DNA from: Pseudanabaena sp. Salubria-1
Lineage (GTDB): Bacteria; Cyanobacteriota; Cyanobacteriia; Pseudanabaenales; Pseudanabaenaceae
NCBI GenBank assembly: GCA_023336205.1
Contig: JALQCR010000008.1
Location: 147,826-211,825 of the forward strand
Direction of reading: 5' to 3'
DNA length: 64,000 nt
Translations under genes and position numbers: made by a program
Shown here: positions 53,641 to 62,918 of the stretch, piece after piece
How positions within the stretch are numbered: the first letter of the stretch is position 1
Layout: each line of letters starts with the position of its first letter
Notes under the pieces: model-generated
Told to the model about the DNA's origin: nothing
The model's input: the letters and a program-made list of their open reading frames with translations, nothing else
The model's database searches: none

Positions 53641-55125
53641 ATGGGTGGGCGATCGCTGAAGCAAACGTTCAGTCGTGAGGAGTATTCCCTACCTGTGGCA
53701 ACAAATCCAATCAATTTAGGTAACTCAAGTTTGACTAACAAGTCGTCAAAGCCTAAAACGGCTTCAAAGCATAAATGGACTCTTTTTATAGTTCTATTTG
53801 TGGCATTGTTGTCGGGAGGACTAGGCGCAGGATTGGCTTTCGTATTGAGTAGTAGACCTTTTCAGCAGCGCCAGCTATCGGCTGATGAGGCAGCAGTATT
53901 TAATCGTAATTCCGATGGCATGACTTCAGCGATCGCGGGTGTACCGACGCTGACTCGTCCTGTCAATATTTTGGTACTTGGAACGATCATTCTTACCTCT
54001 GACTTACCTGATGCCCAATCCAAGCCCAAAGGTAGATACTTGGCTGAGGTTGACGACAACCTCAATGGGATGAGTGACGCAATGTTACTGATCCGTTTTG
54101 ATCCTGCGACTCAAAAAGTTGCCGTCTTATCAATTCCTCGTGATACACGCGTTCATATTCAAGGTGTAGGCAAGACAAAAATTAATTTTGCCAACTATGT
54201 CGGTGGTGCGCCACTATCAGCTCAAACCGTGAGTCAAGTATTGGGAGATATCCCGATTGACCGTTATATCCGATTCAATGTCAATGGTTTTGGTAAACTA
54301 GTCGATGCCTTTGGTGGTGTTGATATGTATGTGCCAAAAAAGATGAAATATCAAGATGATAGCCAACATCTATATATAAATCTCAATGCAGGGCAGCAAA
54401 AATTAAACGGTAGTAAAGCAATTCAATACATGCGCTATCGTCACGATGATCTGGGGGATATTGGGCGTGTACAACGTCAGCAAGCATTTTTCCGTGCTTT
54501 TATCGATCAGAAACTAAAACCCGAAGCCATCACTAAGTTTCCTGAAATCCTTGCCATTGTTAAGGACAATATTGATACAAACCTATCAGTCGAAGAAGTT
54601 CTTGCCCTTGCTGGGTATACGTCAAAGATTGATCGTAAAAGTATCCAGATGCATATGGCTCCTGGGCGGTTTAGTAACCCAGGTGAGTTTGATAGCTTGA
54701 GCTACTGGATTTTGGATAATCGACGACTTGCCAAAATTATGGGACAAAGCTTTGGGAGCATGAAGAAAGCAGATATAAGTCTTGAGGAAAGCACACCTCA
54801 AAATCTGAGGATTGCGATCCAAGATAGTATGTCCCAACCCGAAGGCTCAAAAAAAGCCACAACTGTTCTGTCTAAGGCTGGATATGCTCAAGTATTTCCT
54901 GCTAGCGATCGCTGGACAAAGCCTCTTGCTAAAACGGTGATTGTTGCTCAAAGTGGCGATCGCGAAAGTGCTGAGAAGTTGCGAGAAGCTCTGGGTATTG
55001 GTGAAGTTTTAATTGAGTCAACGGGTGATATTGAGTCAGATATTACTGTTCGGGTTGGAAAGGACTGGCTTCAAGCGAATAATATTCCTCTGAAACCTGT
55101 CAAACCTACACCAACAAAACAATAA
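53641..55125 (+). CDS. LytR-CpsA-Psr (LCP) family ligase
   Basis: A 494-residue protein from the ATG at 53641 (TTG 53635 is an alternative): short cytoplasmic tail, one membrane helix (LFIVLFVALLSGGLGAGLAF, about 50-69), and the LCP domain with SDAMLLIRFDPATQKVAVLS, IPRDTRVHI (Arg of the polyprenyl-phosphate pocket), KINFANYVGG, and LNGSKAIQYMRYRHDDLGDI. A C-terminal LytR_C-like domain follows (residues about 390-480). LCP proteins attach polymers to peptidoglycan from lipid carriers. Confidence 0.93.
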   Translation: MGGRSLKQTFSREEYSLPVATNPINLGNSSLTNKSSKPKTASKHKWTLFIVLFVALLSGGLGAGLAFVLSSRPFQQRQLSADEAAVFNRNSDGMTSAIAGVPTLTRPVNILVLGTIILTSDLPDAQSKPKGRYLAEVDDNLNGMSDAMLLIRFDPATQKVAVLSIPRDTRVHIQGVGKTKINFANYVGGAPLSAQTVSQVLGDIPIDRYIRFNVNGFGKLVDAFGGVDMYVPKKMKYQDDSQHLYINLNAGQQKLNGSKAIQYMRYRHDDLGDIGRVQRQQAFFRAFIDQKLKPEAITKFPEILAIVKDNIDTNLSVEEVLALAGYTSKIDRKSIQMHMAPGRFSNPGEFDSLSYWILDNRRLAKIMGQSFGSMKKADISLEESTPQNLRIAIQDSMSQPEGSKKATTVLSKAGYAQVFPASDRWTKPLAKTVIVAQSGDRESAEKLREALGIGEVLIESTGDIESDITVRVGKDWLQANNIPLKPVKPTPTKQ

Positions 55126-55128
55126 GTA

Positions 55129-55166
55129 AAAAAAAGAGGTGATGCAAAGCACCACCTCTTTTTTTG
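55129..55166. terminator. Terminator of the LCP gene
   Basis: AAAAAAAGAGGTG and CACCTCTTTTTTT-like arms around ATGCAAAGCAC, with one mismatch, directly after the LCP stop. Confidence 0.8.
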
Positions 55167-55175
55167 ATTTTGATA

Positions 55176-55224
55176 CGTTTAGCAACAAGTTAGAAGGCTT
55201 AGCCTTCTAACTTGTTGCTAAACG
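55176..55224 (-). terminator. Original terminator of the interrupted SDR gene
   Basis: A perfect 24-bp inverted repeat around one base (CGTTTAGCAACAAGTTAGAA with complement) overlaps the reconstructed SDR stop codon at 55218-55220. Confidence 0.85.
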
Positions 55225-55284
55225 TTTGTGCTTTGGCGGACAATTTTGGTGAAGAGGAAGTCAGGCAAAAGCTTGCGCATAAAT

Positions 55285-56810
55285 ACTGGACTTTAGACTA
55301 AAAAGAAGAAAAGAAAGGCAGGAAGTGAATGTCACAAACTGCCAAAAGAGCAATGATCAATAAACCAAATTGACATTGACTACTATGATTTTCCAAAAAT
55401 TACAAGAATTTCGCAAGTCGATATATGAATACCTAGGAACAGGAAAAGATGCAGTATTTGAATTAATGGATGCCGTCCTGACAAGTCCGAGCATTAGCTC
55501 GTATGTGAGTCTGTCAATGAATCCATTATTTCGGCGAAAATGGTCAAGTATTTATGAGGGACTGCGCGATAGCCGACCAGCAAGAGGAAAGTTGATGAAA
55601 CTAATGGTGCAAGAGATCCCAACCGAAGAGCAACCTTGTCTGGCTGGAGATAATAGCGTGTGGTTGCGACCAGATGCGGAAACGCTGAAGGAAAGAGGAT
55701 TCCATCATGGCAAAGACGAAAGTATCGGCGTAGGACAAAGCTACAGCACGTTGGCGTGGATTCCCGAAGCAAGTGGGAGTTGGGCGCTACCGATAAAACA
55801 TGAGCGGATCACCAGTTTCGAGACTCCTGTGAGTAAAGCTGCCTTCCAACTCAAACAAGTCACAAAGCAGTTAAGCGTACGCCCCCTAGCTGTCTATGAC
55901 CGAGGATATGGGAATGCAAGTTTTGTGAAAGCAACAGCGAATATTGAGGCGGATTTATTACTACGTTTGGCATCTAATCGCTGTGTTTGGGGAGTTCCGT
56001 CTGCCTATAGCGGTCGTGGTGCACCTTGTAAACATGGGCATAAATTCAAACTGAATGCCCCAGAAACTTGGGCTGGGGCAGCCACCACTATAGAAATTAC
56101 AGACCCAAAAATAGGTCGGGTACGGGTAACTTATTGGCGTGACTTTCATTTCCGTACTTCTCCAGAAAGACCGATGCAGATTTTTAGAATTGAGGTGATT
56201 GAACCCTTGGGGCGCAACCGTAAGTTTCAGCCCATGTGGTTGGCTTGGTTGGGTAAAACTATGCCTGCTTTGGAAACTCTTTGGTTAAAATACTTGCGTC
56301 GCTTTGCCATAGAGCATTGGTATCGTTTTGCCAAGCAACGGTTACATTGGACTCTGCCCCAGATTACCTCTACTCAGGCGGCTGAGCGTTGGAGTGCTTT
56401 GATGCCTTTAATGACTTGGCAACTTTGGTTCGCTCGTCTCGATTGTGTTGATGCTCCTTTACCTTGGCAGTCTCCTCAGGATAATCTTGCTCCTGGTCGT
56501 GTCGCTCAATCATTTGCGGTAATTATTGCCGCGATTGGTACTCCTGCAATCCCTCCTAAACTACGCGGTAAATCGCCCGGACGCTCCTTAGGCGATCGCC
56601 TTCCTCCTCGTATTCGCTATCCGACTGTTAAAAAACACGCCTCAAAAAGAAAGAAAACTGAAAAGACTCCTGCGCCAACCCATCCAATTGCCATTTAGGT
56701 TCTGCTTCTCTTCTCAATTTTGAGCTGGATTTTGCTATTGCAAGCTCCTGCTCAATTTTCTCGTGTCTTTTGGTTCCTCTCTCATACCTGCCCATTAGTC
56801 CAAACTAAAG
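55285..56810 (+). mobile_element. 1,526-bp insertion sequence, copy 2
   Basis: Same element as at 50815, with a 5-bp target duplication TAAAT (55280-55284 and 56811-56815). It is inserted in the 3' end of the SDR gene. Confidence 0.92.
55385..56698 (+). CDS. DDE transposase, copy 2
   Basis: Encodes the same 437 residues as the copy at 50915 with no difference visible, so one of the two insertions is very recent. The DDE residues are those given for copy 1. Confidence 0.9.
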   Translation: MIFQKLQEFRKSIYEYLGTGKDAVFELMDAVLTSPSISSYVSLSMNPLFRRKWSSIYEGLRDSRPARGKLMKLMVQEIPTEEQPCLAGDNSVWLRPDAETLKERGFHHGKDESIGVGQSYSTLAWIPEASGSWALPIKHERITSFETPVSKAAFQLKQVTKQLSVRPLAVYDRGYGNASFVKATANIEADLLLRLASNRCVWGVPSAYSGRGAPCKHGHKFKLNAPETWAGAATTIEITDPKIGRVRVTYWRDFHFRTSPERPMQIFRIEVIEPLGRNRKFQPMWLAWLGKTMPALETLWLKYLRRFAIEHWYRFAKQRLHWTLPQITSTQAAERWSALMPLMTWQLWFARLDCVDAPLPWQSPQDNLAPGRVAQSFAVIIAAIGTPAIPPKLRGKSPGRSLGDRLPPRIRYPTVKKHASKRKKTEKTPAPTHPIAI

Positions 56811-57611
56811 TAAATAATAATTGCTTAGCAAGTGGATCTGCGGGATAACGCAATTTCCATGATTTATCGGTACTAGCAGTATAGATAGTTTTGGCTACAA
56901 CTTCAGGCAATGCTCTCGTTGTGCCAATCTTATTGAGTTTCGTCAAAATGCGATCGCTAAATTCGTCATATTCTGGAAAATCAGGATTACTGGTACGGTC
57001 TGCCGATCGCTCATAAAAGTCAGTTTTAATTGGACCTGGCTCTACAATTTTGATGCGAATATTAAAAGCTAGAAGTTCATGCTGCAAGGATTCCGAAAAT
57101 CCTTCCACCGCCCATTTTGTGGCGTGATAAAGGCTATAGAGAGGGAAGGCGACGCGCCCACCAATAGAGGCAACGTTCACAATTACACCCTGCTTGAGAT
57201 CGCGAAAATGAGGCAGCACTGCGCGAGTAGTTTCCATCAGTCCAAATACATTAGTATCAAATTGACGCTGAATTTGCTCAGGAGTGGAAGTTTCAAAAGC
57301 TCCTAACATCCCATAACCTGCATTATTCACAAGCACATCGATCGCACCAAGTCTGGAGATAGTTTCCGCAACTGCATTGGCAATCGAGAGGCGATCAGTA
57401 ACATCAAGTTTTAGACAAATTACGCGATCAAGATTTGCCAAGCTATTTGTTCGGTTTATTTCTTGATCAGGCGATCGCATTGTGGCGGCTACATTCCAAC
57501 CTTGTTTTTGGAAGTAAAGAGCCGTTGATCTGCCGATTCCAGATGAGGCTCCAGTAATGAATACAGTTTTAGTCATATTTTCTATTTGCAGTAATTGACA
57601 ATCAAAAGGGC

Positions 57612-57660
57612 CTCCAAATTTTTTAAAAGTGATGCTTAGCCGCACTTTTAAAAAATTTGT
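57612..57660. terminator. Hairpin between two SDR-fold genes
   Basis: CAAATTTTTTAAAAGTG and CACTTTTAAAAAATTTG arms around ATGCTTAGCCG; T-rich, follows the stop of the gene at 57667 on the minus strand. Confidence 0.8.
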
Positions 57661-57666
57661 TTTTGG

Positions 57667-58326
57667 TTAAGCAACCTTAGCAAACAAATCAGCGATCAGA
57701 TGATCGGTGCTATCAGCTCCAACCACAATCTCTACCAACTTGTTTTTTGCGGCATCTTCAAACAAAGCCTCGACTGTTACTTTGGCAACTTTAGTACGAG
57801 GGATACTTCCTTCAAACAAAGTGTCAGCGCTAGACATTACCAATCCGCCTATTTTCTCGTAATTTAGCAATCCACCAGGGCGAATGATTGTGAAGGTCAA
57901 ACCACTATTTTGCAAATATTTTTCTGCTTGTTTTTTCCAGAAAAGTACTAGCCAGAATAGATTTAAAGGATGGAAAAGTTTTGATACACAAAGAGAAGAG
58001 ACGATCGCAAAATGTTTGATGTTTTTTGCTTTCGCTGCATTCACTAAGTTTTTTGTGCCAATGTAATCCACCAAATATGGCTCCATGGCGTTTAGGCTAG
58101 GCTTTGCACCTGTTGCACATACCAGTACATCGCAATCTGCGATCGCCTCTGCTAATGTGTTAGCAAAAAGGACATTTCCTCTGACTAATTCAACTTCTGG
58201 CGGTAGGATTTTTTTAGCGCTTTCTAGGTCACGGACTAAGGCTCTTACTGGAATATTGCGTTTAACTAATTCGGTGACAATATGCCGTCCTGTTTGACCA
58301 GTTGCCCCTGCTACAAATACTTTCAT
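57667..58326 (-). CDS. Atypical SDR / NmrA-like NAD(P)-binding protein
   Basis: A 219-residue protein with the atypical-SDR glycine motif VAGATGQTGRHIV (GxxGxxG, residues about 5-17), VRALVRD for NADP selection, CDVLVCATGAKPSLNA, and FTIIRPGGLLN. There is no catalytic YxxxK in the usual place, as in Ycf39/Tic62/HCF173-like proteins of cyanobacteria and chloroplasts, some of which assist photosystem assembly. It is upstream of the interrupted SDR on the same strand. Confidence 0.8.
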   Translation of the reverse strand: MKVFVAGATGQTGRHIVTELVKRNIPVRALVRDLESAKKILPPEVELVRGNVLFANTLAEAIADCDVLVCATGAKPSLNAMEPYLVDYIGTKNLVNAAKAKNIKHFAIVSSLCVSKLFHPLNLFWLVLFWKKQAEKYLQNSGLTFTIIRPGGLLNYEKIGGLVMSSADTLFEGSIPRTKVAKVTVEALFEDAAKNKLVEIVVGADSTDHLIADLFAKVA

Positions 58327-58419
58327 AGGTTAGTTCTCAAAAATTTTGCCGAGTAATACCTCATTGTAATCTGAAACCAATTTTAGGATTCTCAGCGACT
58401 GCGGCGCTGAAAATCCTAA

Positions 58420-58513
<94 letters not shown>

Positions 58514-58528
58514 AAAGGTTATGCCGAT

Positions 58529-58625
58529 GTACCGATTCACAAAAATGTGACTGATTTTTGTGAATTGAGGCTCAAACCTATCAAGGGTTTGAGAAACATC
58601 AAATGGCTTAGCCATTTGATGTTTT
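58529..58625 (+). repeat. TTCACAAAAATGTGA repeat with adjacent hairpin
   Basis: GATTCACAAAAATGTGACTG is related to the repeats at 48890 and 60153. It is followed by the hairpin AACATCAAATGGCTTAGCCA...TTTGATGTTT, which lies just after the stop of the gene at 58636. Confidence 0.65.
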
Positions 58626-58635
58626 GGGATTACTT

Positions 58636-59073
58636 CTATTTGCGATTGAAAACTTCTAAGGTTTGGCGGCTAAACTCGCGGAGGTTGATTACTCCATCTT
58701 CCATCGGTATCTTATCGCCAAAGAACTGCCAATTGTCCACAGTCGAAAATCGCCAACATTCGCCTTTATGATCATGTCCACTTGCCTCAACGCCGATCGC
58801 TTTCAAGTCGCCATCAATGGGATCTTCATATAGTCGAATTTGGAAGAGAATACTGCGAACCTTAAGCCTCCAGCTTACCCCTGGAAAGTGAAAGCCCACG
58901 TCAATCGAGTCTGGATCAAGTAATCTGCGAGTATCAGAATTATTTAGCCAAGGTTTTAAGTCAGATCTTGCAGCAGGGTAAATAGCTTTAAACAAATTGA
59001 CAATAGTAGCGATTTTTGTCGCTACTTCGACATTTCTAGCTTGTTCAGCAGCATTCACAGGCAATACCCTCAC
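58636..59073 (-). CDS. Uncharacterised cyanobacterial protein
   Basis: A 145-residue soluble protein; an N-terminal helical half (ARNVEVATKIATIVNLFKAI) precedes a beta-rich half with DVGFHFPGVSWRLKVRSILF, EASGHDHKGECWRFSTVDNW and a helical end. I do not recognise the family. It is preceded by an AT-rich leader and lies about 125 bp from the next gene in the same direction. Confidence 0.65.
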   Translation of the reverse strand: MRVLPVNAAEQARNVEVATKIATIVNLFKAIYPAARSDLKPWLNNSDTRRLLDPDSIDVGFHFPGVSWRLKVRSILFQIRLYEDPIDGDLKAIGVEASGHDHKGECWRFSTVDNWQFFGDKIPMEDGVINLREFSRQTLEVFNRK

Positions 59074-59198
59074 ATAAAACCTATAAAATAAATATTTATC
59101 AGCTTTTGATCGCTGACTTTAGTATCCATCAACAATAAACTGAATTAACTAGCGATCTCTGTAGCAAGTGTTATCAAAAATGGAGATTATCAAGCAAT

Positions 59199-60143
59199 TT
59201 ATATTTTTACTGGAATTAAATCAGGAATAGACTCAAAATTTGATAGTACAGATTTATCTAGGCTCAAGCGATCTAATAACATTGCAAACTCTTTGCAGCA
59301 AGCAGACTTGCTTTGCAAGATTTGCTTCTGAGAGAACTTGATTATAATCCAACCAGAATCTACTAAAAAGCGATCGGCAAGATCCTTTTGCATAAGATTG
59401 GCTGCACTTTCGGAATCTGCAATAACCTCGATCGCAATATGGACATTGAGAACTGGATCGATATAGGTCAATTTAGGCTGCCAATCCTGATTAACACTTG
59501 GAAGGTAAAGCTTCACGCCTTGATAGATTGTTCCTAACAAATGCTGCTGAAGGGTGATTCCGAAACCATAAATTGCTGATTGCTCGCGATCTGGAGACTG
59601 GATTTTAGCTAAGCTGATCGCATTTTCGATGGGAGGTATCTTTGCAAAAAACTTCTGAAATTGTTGATACCGAAATGCAAGAATACGGTCTGGAGAATGG
59701 GCGATCGCTAGTTTTTGCTCATACTCAACCTCCTGACGGGAATAAGCTTCTAGCTGTTTGAAATAGCTTTGTAGACTATTTTGGTGACTTTGATCGCGTT
59801 TTTTGTAGGTGAGAAACTGATATCTGATGCGTAAAACAATTGCCACTGTTCCTACAAGCAGTAGCAAGATTCCTAATTCTTTAGTAAAGGTAGTTACCAA
59901 TGCTACGACGAGTATTAATCCAAAGCTTAATGCGATCGCTTGCTGAATATCAATAGGCTGGGGCTGCTCGGAGGTAGTTAGTCTAGGCGGTGAACTAAGT
60001 TTAGGTGCAACGGGCTTGGACTGAGCGATGCGTTGCACTTCTGGGGGAATAAGGATAACAGGAAACTGACGCATCGATTTGTAGCTCGTTTGATCGAAAG
60101 CTGCTGTAAATGTAATTCTCACAGGGCTTTGGGAGATTTGCAA
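59199..60143 (-). CDS. Membrane protein with a restriction-endonuclease-like C-terminus
   Basis: A 314-residue protein. Residues about 67-110 hold two membrane helices (AIALSFGLILVVALVTTFTK; LGILLLLVGTVAIVLRI), followed by a charged coiled coil (about 115-150). The C-terminal part reads YIDPVLNVHIAIEVIADSES then DLADRFLVDSGWIIIKFSQK, the strand-helix-strand order of DUF559/Vsr-like PD-(D/E)XK proteins, with a D/E pair but no clear catalytic Lys. It could be an inactive nuclease fold. Role unknown. Confidence 0.65.
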   Translation of the reverse strand: MQISQSPVRITFTAAFDQTSYKSMRQFPVILIPPEVQRIAQSKPVAPKLSSPPRLTTSEQPQPIDIQQAIALSFGLILVVALVTTFTKELGILLLLVGTVAIVLRIRYQFLTYKKRDQSHQNSLQSYFKQLEAYSRQEVEYEQKLAIAHSPDRILAFRYQQFQKFFAKIPPIENAISLAKIQSPDREQSAIYGFGITLQQHLLGTIYQGVKLYLPSVNQDWQPKLTYIDPVLNVHIAIEVIADSESAANLMQKDLADRFLVDSGWIIIKFSQKQILQSKSACCKEFAMLLDRLSLDKSVLSNFESIPDLIPVKI

Positions 60144-60152
60144 GCAAATTAT

Positions 60153-60215
60153 ACCAATTCACAAAAGTGTGACGACACTTCTGTGAATTAGAACCTAAAC
60201 CCCATGAGGGTTTTC
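60153..60215 (+). repeat. ACCAATTCACAAAAGTGTG dispersed repeat
   Basis: ATTCACAAAAGTGTGACGAC with partner GACACTTCTGTGAAT forms a 14-bp stem; followed by CCCATGAGGGTTT. Related copies at 48890 (interrupted) and 58529. Confidence 0.7.
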
Positions 60216-60298
60216 GGGAAATGAAACAGCTACGCTATTTTGTATTTTGGCATTTAAAGAAAAGCGATAAAATCTGCGCCACTTTTCTTTATAGGGGT

Positions 60299-61675
60299 TT
60301 AGGCATTGTCTAAGCCAGGAATCGAGCGGTATAGCTGCACATACTTCTCGGCGGATGTTTGCCAACTGAAGTCATTGTTCATACCGCGTTGTTGTAACAA
60401 TCGCCATGCATCGTTATAGCGATAACTTTCCCAAGCACGTACCATGCAGGTGTACATATCCAAAGGCTCATAACGATCAAAACTAAAGCCTGTACCTGTC
60501 TGACCGATTGGATCATGAAATGACACCGTATCCACTAGCCCACCTGTACGGCGGACAATTGGCACACAACCATAGCGCATTGCGATCAATTGACTCAGTC
60601 CACATGGTTCAAAACGACTTGGCATCAAAAAGGCATCCGAGCCAGCATAAACACGATGGGAAAGCGCGATGTTAAACAAAATTTGCGCTGACATACGACC
60701 AGGGTAGCGCGATGCAATCTGCCATAGCTGCGACTCGTAATAGCGATCGCCTGTCCCTAAAACTACAAATTGAGCATCTGTATATGCTAGGAAACGTTCA
60801 AGGGTTTGCAGTAGCAAATCAATGCCTTTCTGCTCCACCAAACGACCAACCATGCCGATCAAGAAAGTTGCTGGATTTACGGTTAAGCCTAACTCTTTTT
60901 GCAAAGCAATCTTATTTGCCATGCGATCGTCAAGGGTTTCAACAGAGTAGTTTTGTACCAAGGCGGTATCGGTGTCAGGGTTTTCTAATTCTGTATCGAT
61001 ACCATTTAAGATCCCCCAAGGCTTTAAGAAGGAAAGTATGCCTTCTAAACCTTCCCCATAGATGGGTGTACAAATTTGCTGCGCATAGGTTGGAGATACA
61101 GTATTCACGCGATCGGCATATTTGATCCCTGCTGCCATAGTGTTATGAGCATCCATGTACCAAGGGGTCCAAGTGATTTTGTCCAAAAACCATTTCCAAG
61201 GACCTTGATAGGCAAGGTTATGAATCGTAAATACAGTGCCAATATCTGAGACTTGATGCATCCACACAGGAATCATGCCTGTATGCCAGTCATGACAGTG
61301 AATAATATTTGGCTTCCAATAGTTCCATGCAAATTCGGCGACGGCATTGGCAAACATGGTGAACCGCCAATCTTCATCTTCTCCGCCATAAACTCGGGCA
61401 GGAATAAATGATCCATGCCCCATTAAGTACAAGGGGACATCTGTACCTGGTAATACTGTCTCAAAAATATCAAATTCCTGAAACATGGCATAGCCTTTCC
61501 ATTTCCATTCAGGATTTTCCTTGAGTTTGTCTGGGATTACGCCGTAGTAAGGCATGATGATCCGCACGTCATGTCCCATCTTCTTGAGAATCGGCGGGAG
61601 TGCACCCACTACATCTCCCATGCCGCCAACTTTGGCTAAAGGGGCAACTTCAGCCGCCGCAAATAAAATTTTCAT
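60299..61675 (-). CDS. glgA: Glycogen synthase (ADP-glucose)
   Basis: A 458-residue GT5 enzyme. KVGGMGDVVGALPPIL near the N-terminus is the K-x-G-G ADP-glucose site; HCHDWHTGMIP and FTIHNLAYQG are family markers, and the C-terminal GT-B donor site is MPSRFEPCGLSQLIAMRYG followed by VPIVRRTGGLVDTV. It extends alpha-1,4-glucan chains during photosynthetic carbon storage. rpaA lies upstream on the same strand, about 210 bp away with a hairpin between, so the two are probably separate units. Confidence 0.96.
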   Translation of the reverse strand: MKILFAAAEVAPLAKVGGMGDVVGALPPILKKMGHDVRIIMPYYGVIPDKLKENPEWKWKGYAMFQEFDIFETVLPGTDVPLYLMGHGSFIPARVYGGEDEDWRFTMFANAVAEFAWNYWKPNIIHCHDWHTGMIPVWMHQVSDIGTVFTIHNLAYQGPWKWFLDKITWTPWYMDAHNTMAAGIKYADRVNTVSPTYAQQICTPIYGEGLEGILSFLKPWGILNGIDTELENPDTDTALVQNYSVETLDDRMANKIALQKELGLTVNPATFLIGMVGRLVEQKGIDLLLQTLERFLAYTDAQFVVLGTGDRYYESQLWQIASRYPGRMSAQILFNIALSHRVYAGSDAFLMPSRFEPCGLSQLIAMRYGCVPIVRRTGGLVDTVSFHDPIGQTGTGFSFDRYEPLDMYTCMVRAWESYRYNDAWRLLQQRGMNNDFSWQTSAEKYVQLYRSIPGLDNA

Positions 61676-61766
61676 TCGTTGATTCAGTACTCGTTTTTCA
61701 GGCTCTAACTATTTTCACGCATAGCGCGATCGCTAAAGCAGCAATTTTTGCAGGAGGTTCTTGACA

Positions 61767-61805
61767 TATAAAAATAGACCACACATAGTGTGGTCTATTT
61801 TTATA
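61767..61805. repeat. Hairpin between rpaA and glgA
   Basis: A perfect 18-bp inverted repeat (stem TATAAAAATAGACCACAC, loop ata). It lies in the glgA leader and could act as a terminator of rpaA read-through. Confidence 0.8.
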
Positions 61806-61854
61806 ATGAGCAAGATCGCTACAGCAGCGATTTTTACAAATCATACCTATATTT

Positions 61855-61885
61855 AAAAGAAAGTCTGCTTTGCAGATTTTCTTTT
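61855..61885 (-). terminator. Terminator of rpaA
   Basis: AAAAGAAAGTCTGC pairs with GCAGATTTTCTTTT (one G-T), 3 bp from the rpaA stop. Confidence 0.8.
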
Positions 61886-61888
61886 GCA

Positions 61889-62632
61889 TTATTCAGCGAT
61901 CTCGCCTTCAACCTGATTAGAATCGTTATCATGGGGAAGCTCTAAGCAGTAACCCGCACCATATACCGTCTTAATATATTTGGGATGGCGTGGGTCTGGC
62001 TCTAGCTTGGTTCGCAAGTGGCGAATGTGCACACGAATGGTTTCGATGTCATCATCTGGTTCGTAGCCCCAAACTTCTTTGAGAATTTCGCTTGGTGATA
62101 CAGTCTGACCATGACGCTGCAACAGGCAATGCAACAGCTCAAATTCTAGATGAGTTAACTTGACAGTTTTATTAAACCAAATCGCCTCAAAGCGCTCAGG
62201 TACGAGCGTTAATGAACCAAAAATCAAAATCTCGCCATGCTTAGCCGTGTCAATAATTCGATTAGTGCGTCGCAATAAAGCACGCACTCGCGCCAGCATT
62301 TCTTCCAGTTCAAAAGGCTTAGTCAAATAATCATCTGCACCTGCGTTAAACCCTTCGACTTTGTCTTGAGTTTGCCCCATTGCCGTGAGCATCATTACAG
62401 GAATCTCTTTAGTGCGCTCATCACGACGCAGTCTTTGACAAACCGTAAACCCATCTACCCTTGGCAACATCAAGTCAAGGATGATCATGTCTGGCATCAA
62501 CTGAATGGCAAGTGCTTGTCCTTTAATGCCGTCACTCGCTTGACTGACTTGATAGCCAGCATGTTCGAGGTTCAGCGTAACCATTTCAGAGATTATCGGA
62601 TCATCATCGATCAGGAGAAGCCTAGGCATCAT
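61889..62632 (-). CDS. rpaA: OmpR-family response regulator RpaA
   Basis: A 247-residue regulator: receiver domain with phosphoacceptor Asp53 ([20 protein letters not shown]) and a winged-helix DNA-binding domain ([40 protein letters not shown]). The stretch [20 protein letters not shown] and the C-terminal [15 protein letters not shown] match RpaA rather than RpaB. RpaA is phosphorylated by SasA and switches the circadian dusk programme, including glycogen and energy metabolism; glgA downstream may or may not be a target. In some strains it also affects phycobilisome association. Confidence 0.85.
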   Translation of the reverse strand: MMPRLLLIDDDPIISEMVTLNLEHAGYQVSQASDGIKGQALAIQLMPDMIILDLMLPRVDGFTVCQRLRRDERTKEIPVMMLTAMGQTQDKVEGFNAGADDYLTKPFELEEMLARVRALLRRTNRIIDTAKHGEILIFGSLTLVPERFEAIWFNKTVKLTHLEFELLHCLLQRHGQTVSPSEILKEVWGYEPDDDIETIRVHIRHLRTKLEPDPRHPKYIKTVYGAGYCLELPHDNDSNQVEGEIAE

Positions 62633-62635
62633 TAG

Positions 62636-62918
62636 TCAAAATTCCATCTATGTGATTGGATTACGATTTGTTAAATAATATATATCATCATGATACATAT
62701 TCAGTGCGGAAGATAGGGTGTATTAACTCTTATTGTTGATATATATTGATCTCAAAAAATTTCTGGCTAAAGGAGTAGTAGGTATAGAGTAGCAGCTATT
62801 TGCAGCCTTCAAGACCATGTTAACTACAAAAACAAGCTAAGTCAGTCTTCAACTCTTGCAACATTCTCATACAATATATGAAGATATGTAAAAATTGATT
62901 TAAAATTGGTTTATTCGC
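62636..62918. other. Divergent promoter region of rpaA and sds
   Basis: 283 bp, AT-rich. No hairpin of the usual type and no gene seen. Promoters of both genes should lie here; ATATATCATCATGATACATA (62680-62699) contains a short palindrome. Confidence 0.5.

Larger units (their letters stand above)
55218..57576 (-). pseudogene. Short-chain dehydrogenase gene with 3' end cut off by an IS
   Basis: The main part (56811-57576, ATG at 57576) encodes a classical SDR: TGASSGIG (NAD(P) binding), NNAG, the catalytic S in NVASIGG and YSLYHATK. In the present sequence it reads into the IS and ends WTNGQV within it. Deleting the IS (55285-56810) and one TAAAT copy joins it in frame to 55218-55279, restoring a 275-residue protein ending MRKLLPDFLFTKIVRQSTNV. 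The catalytic core is intact, so the truncated form might still fold; only about 20 C-terminal residues are replaced by seven foreign ones. Confidence 0.85.
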
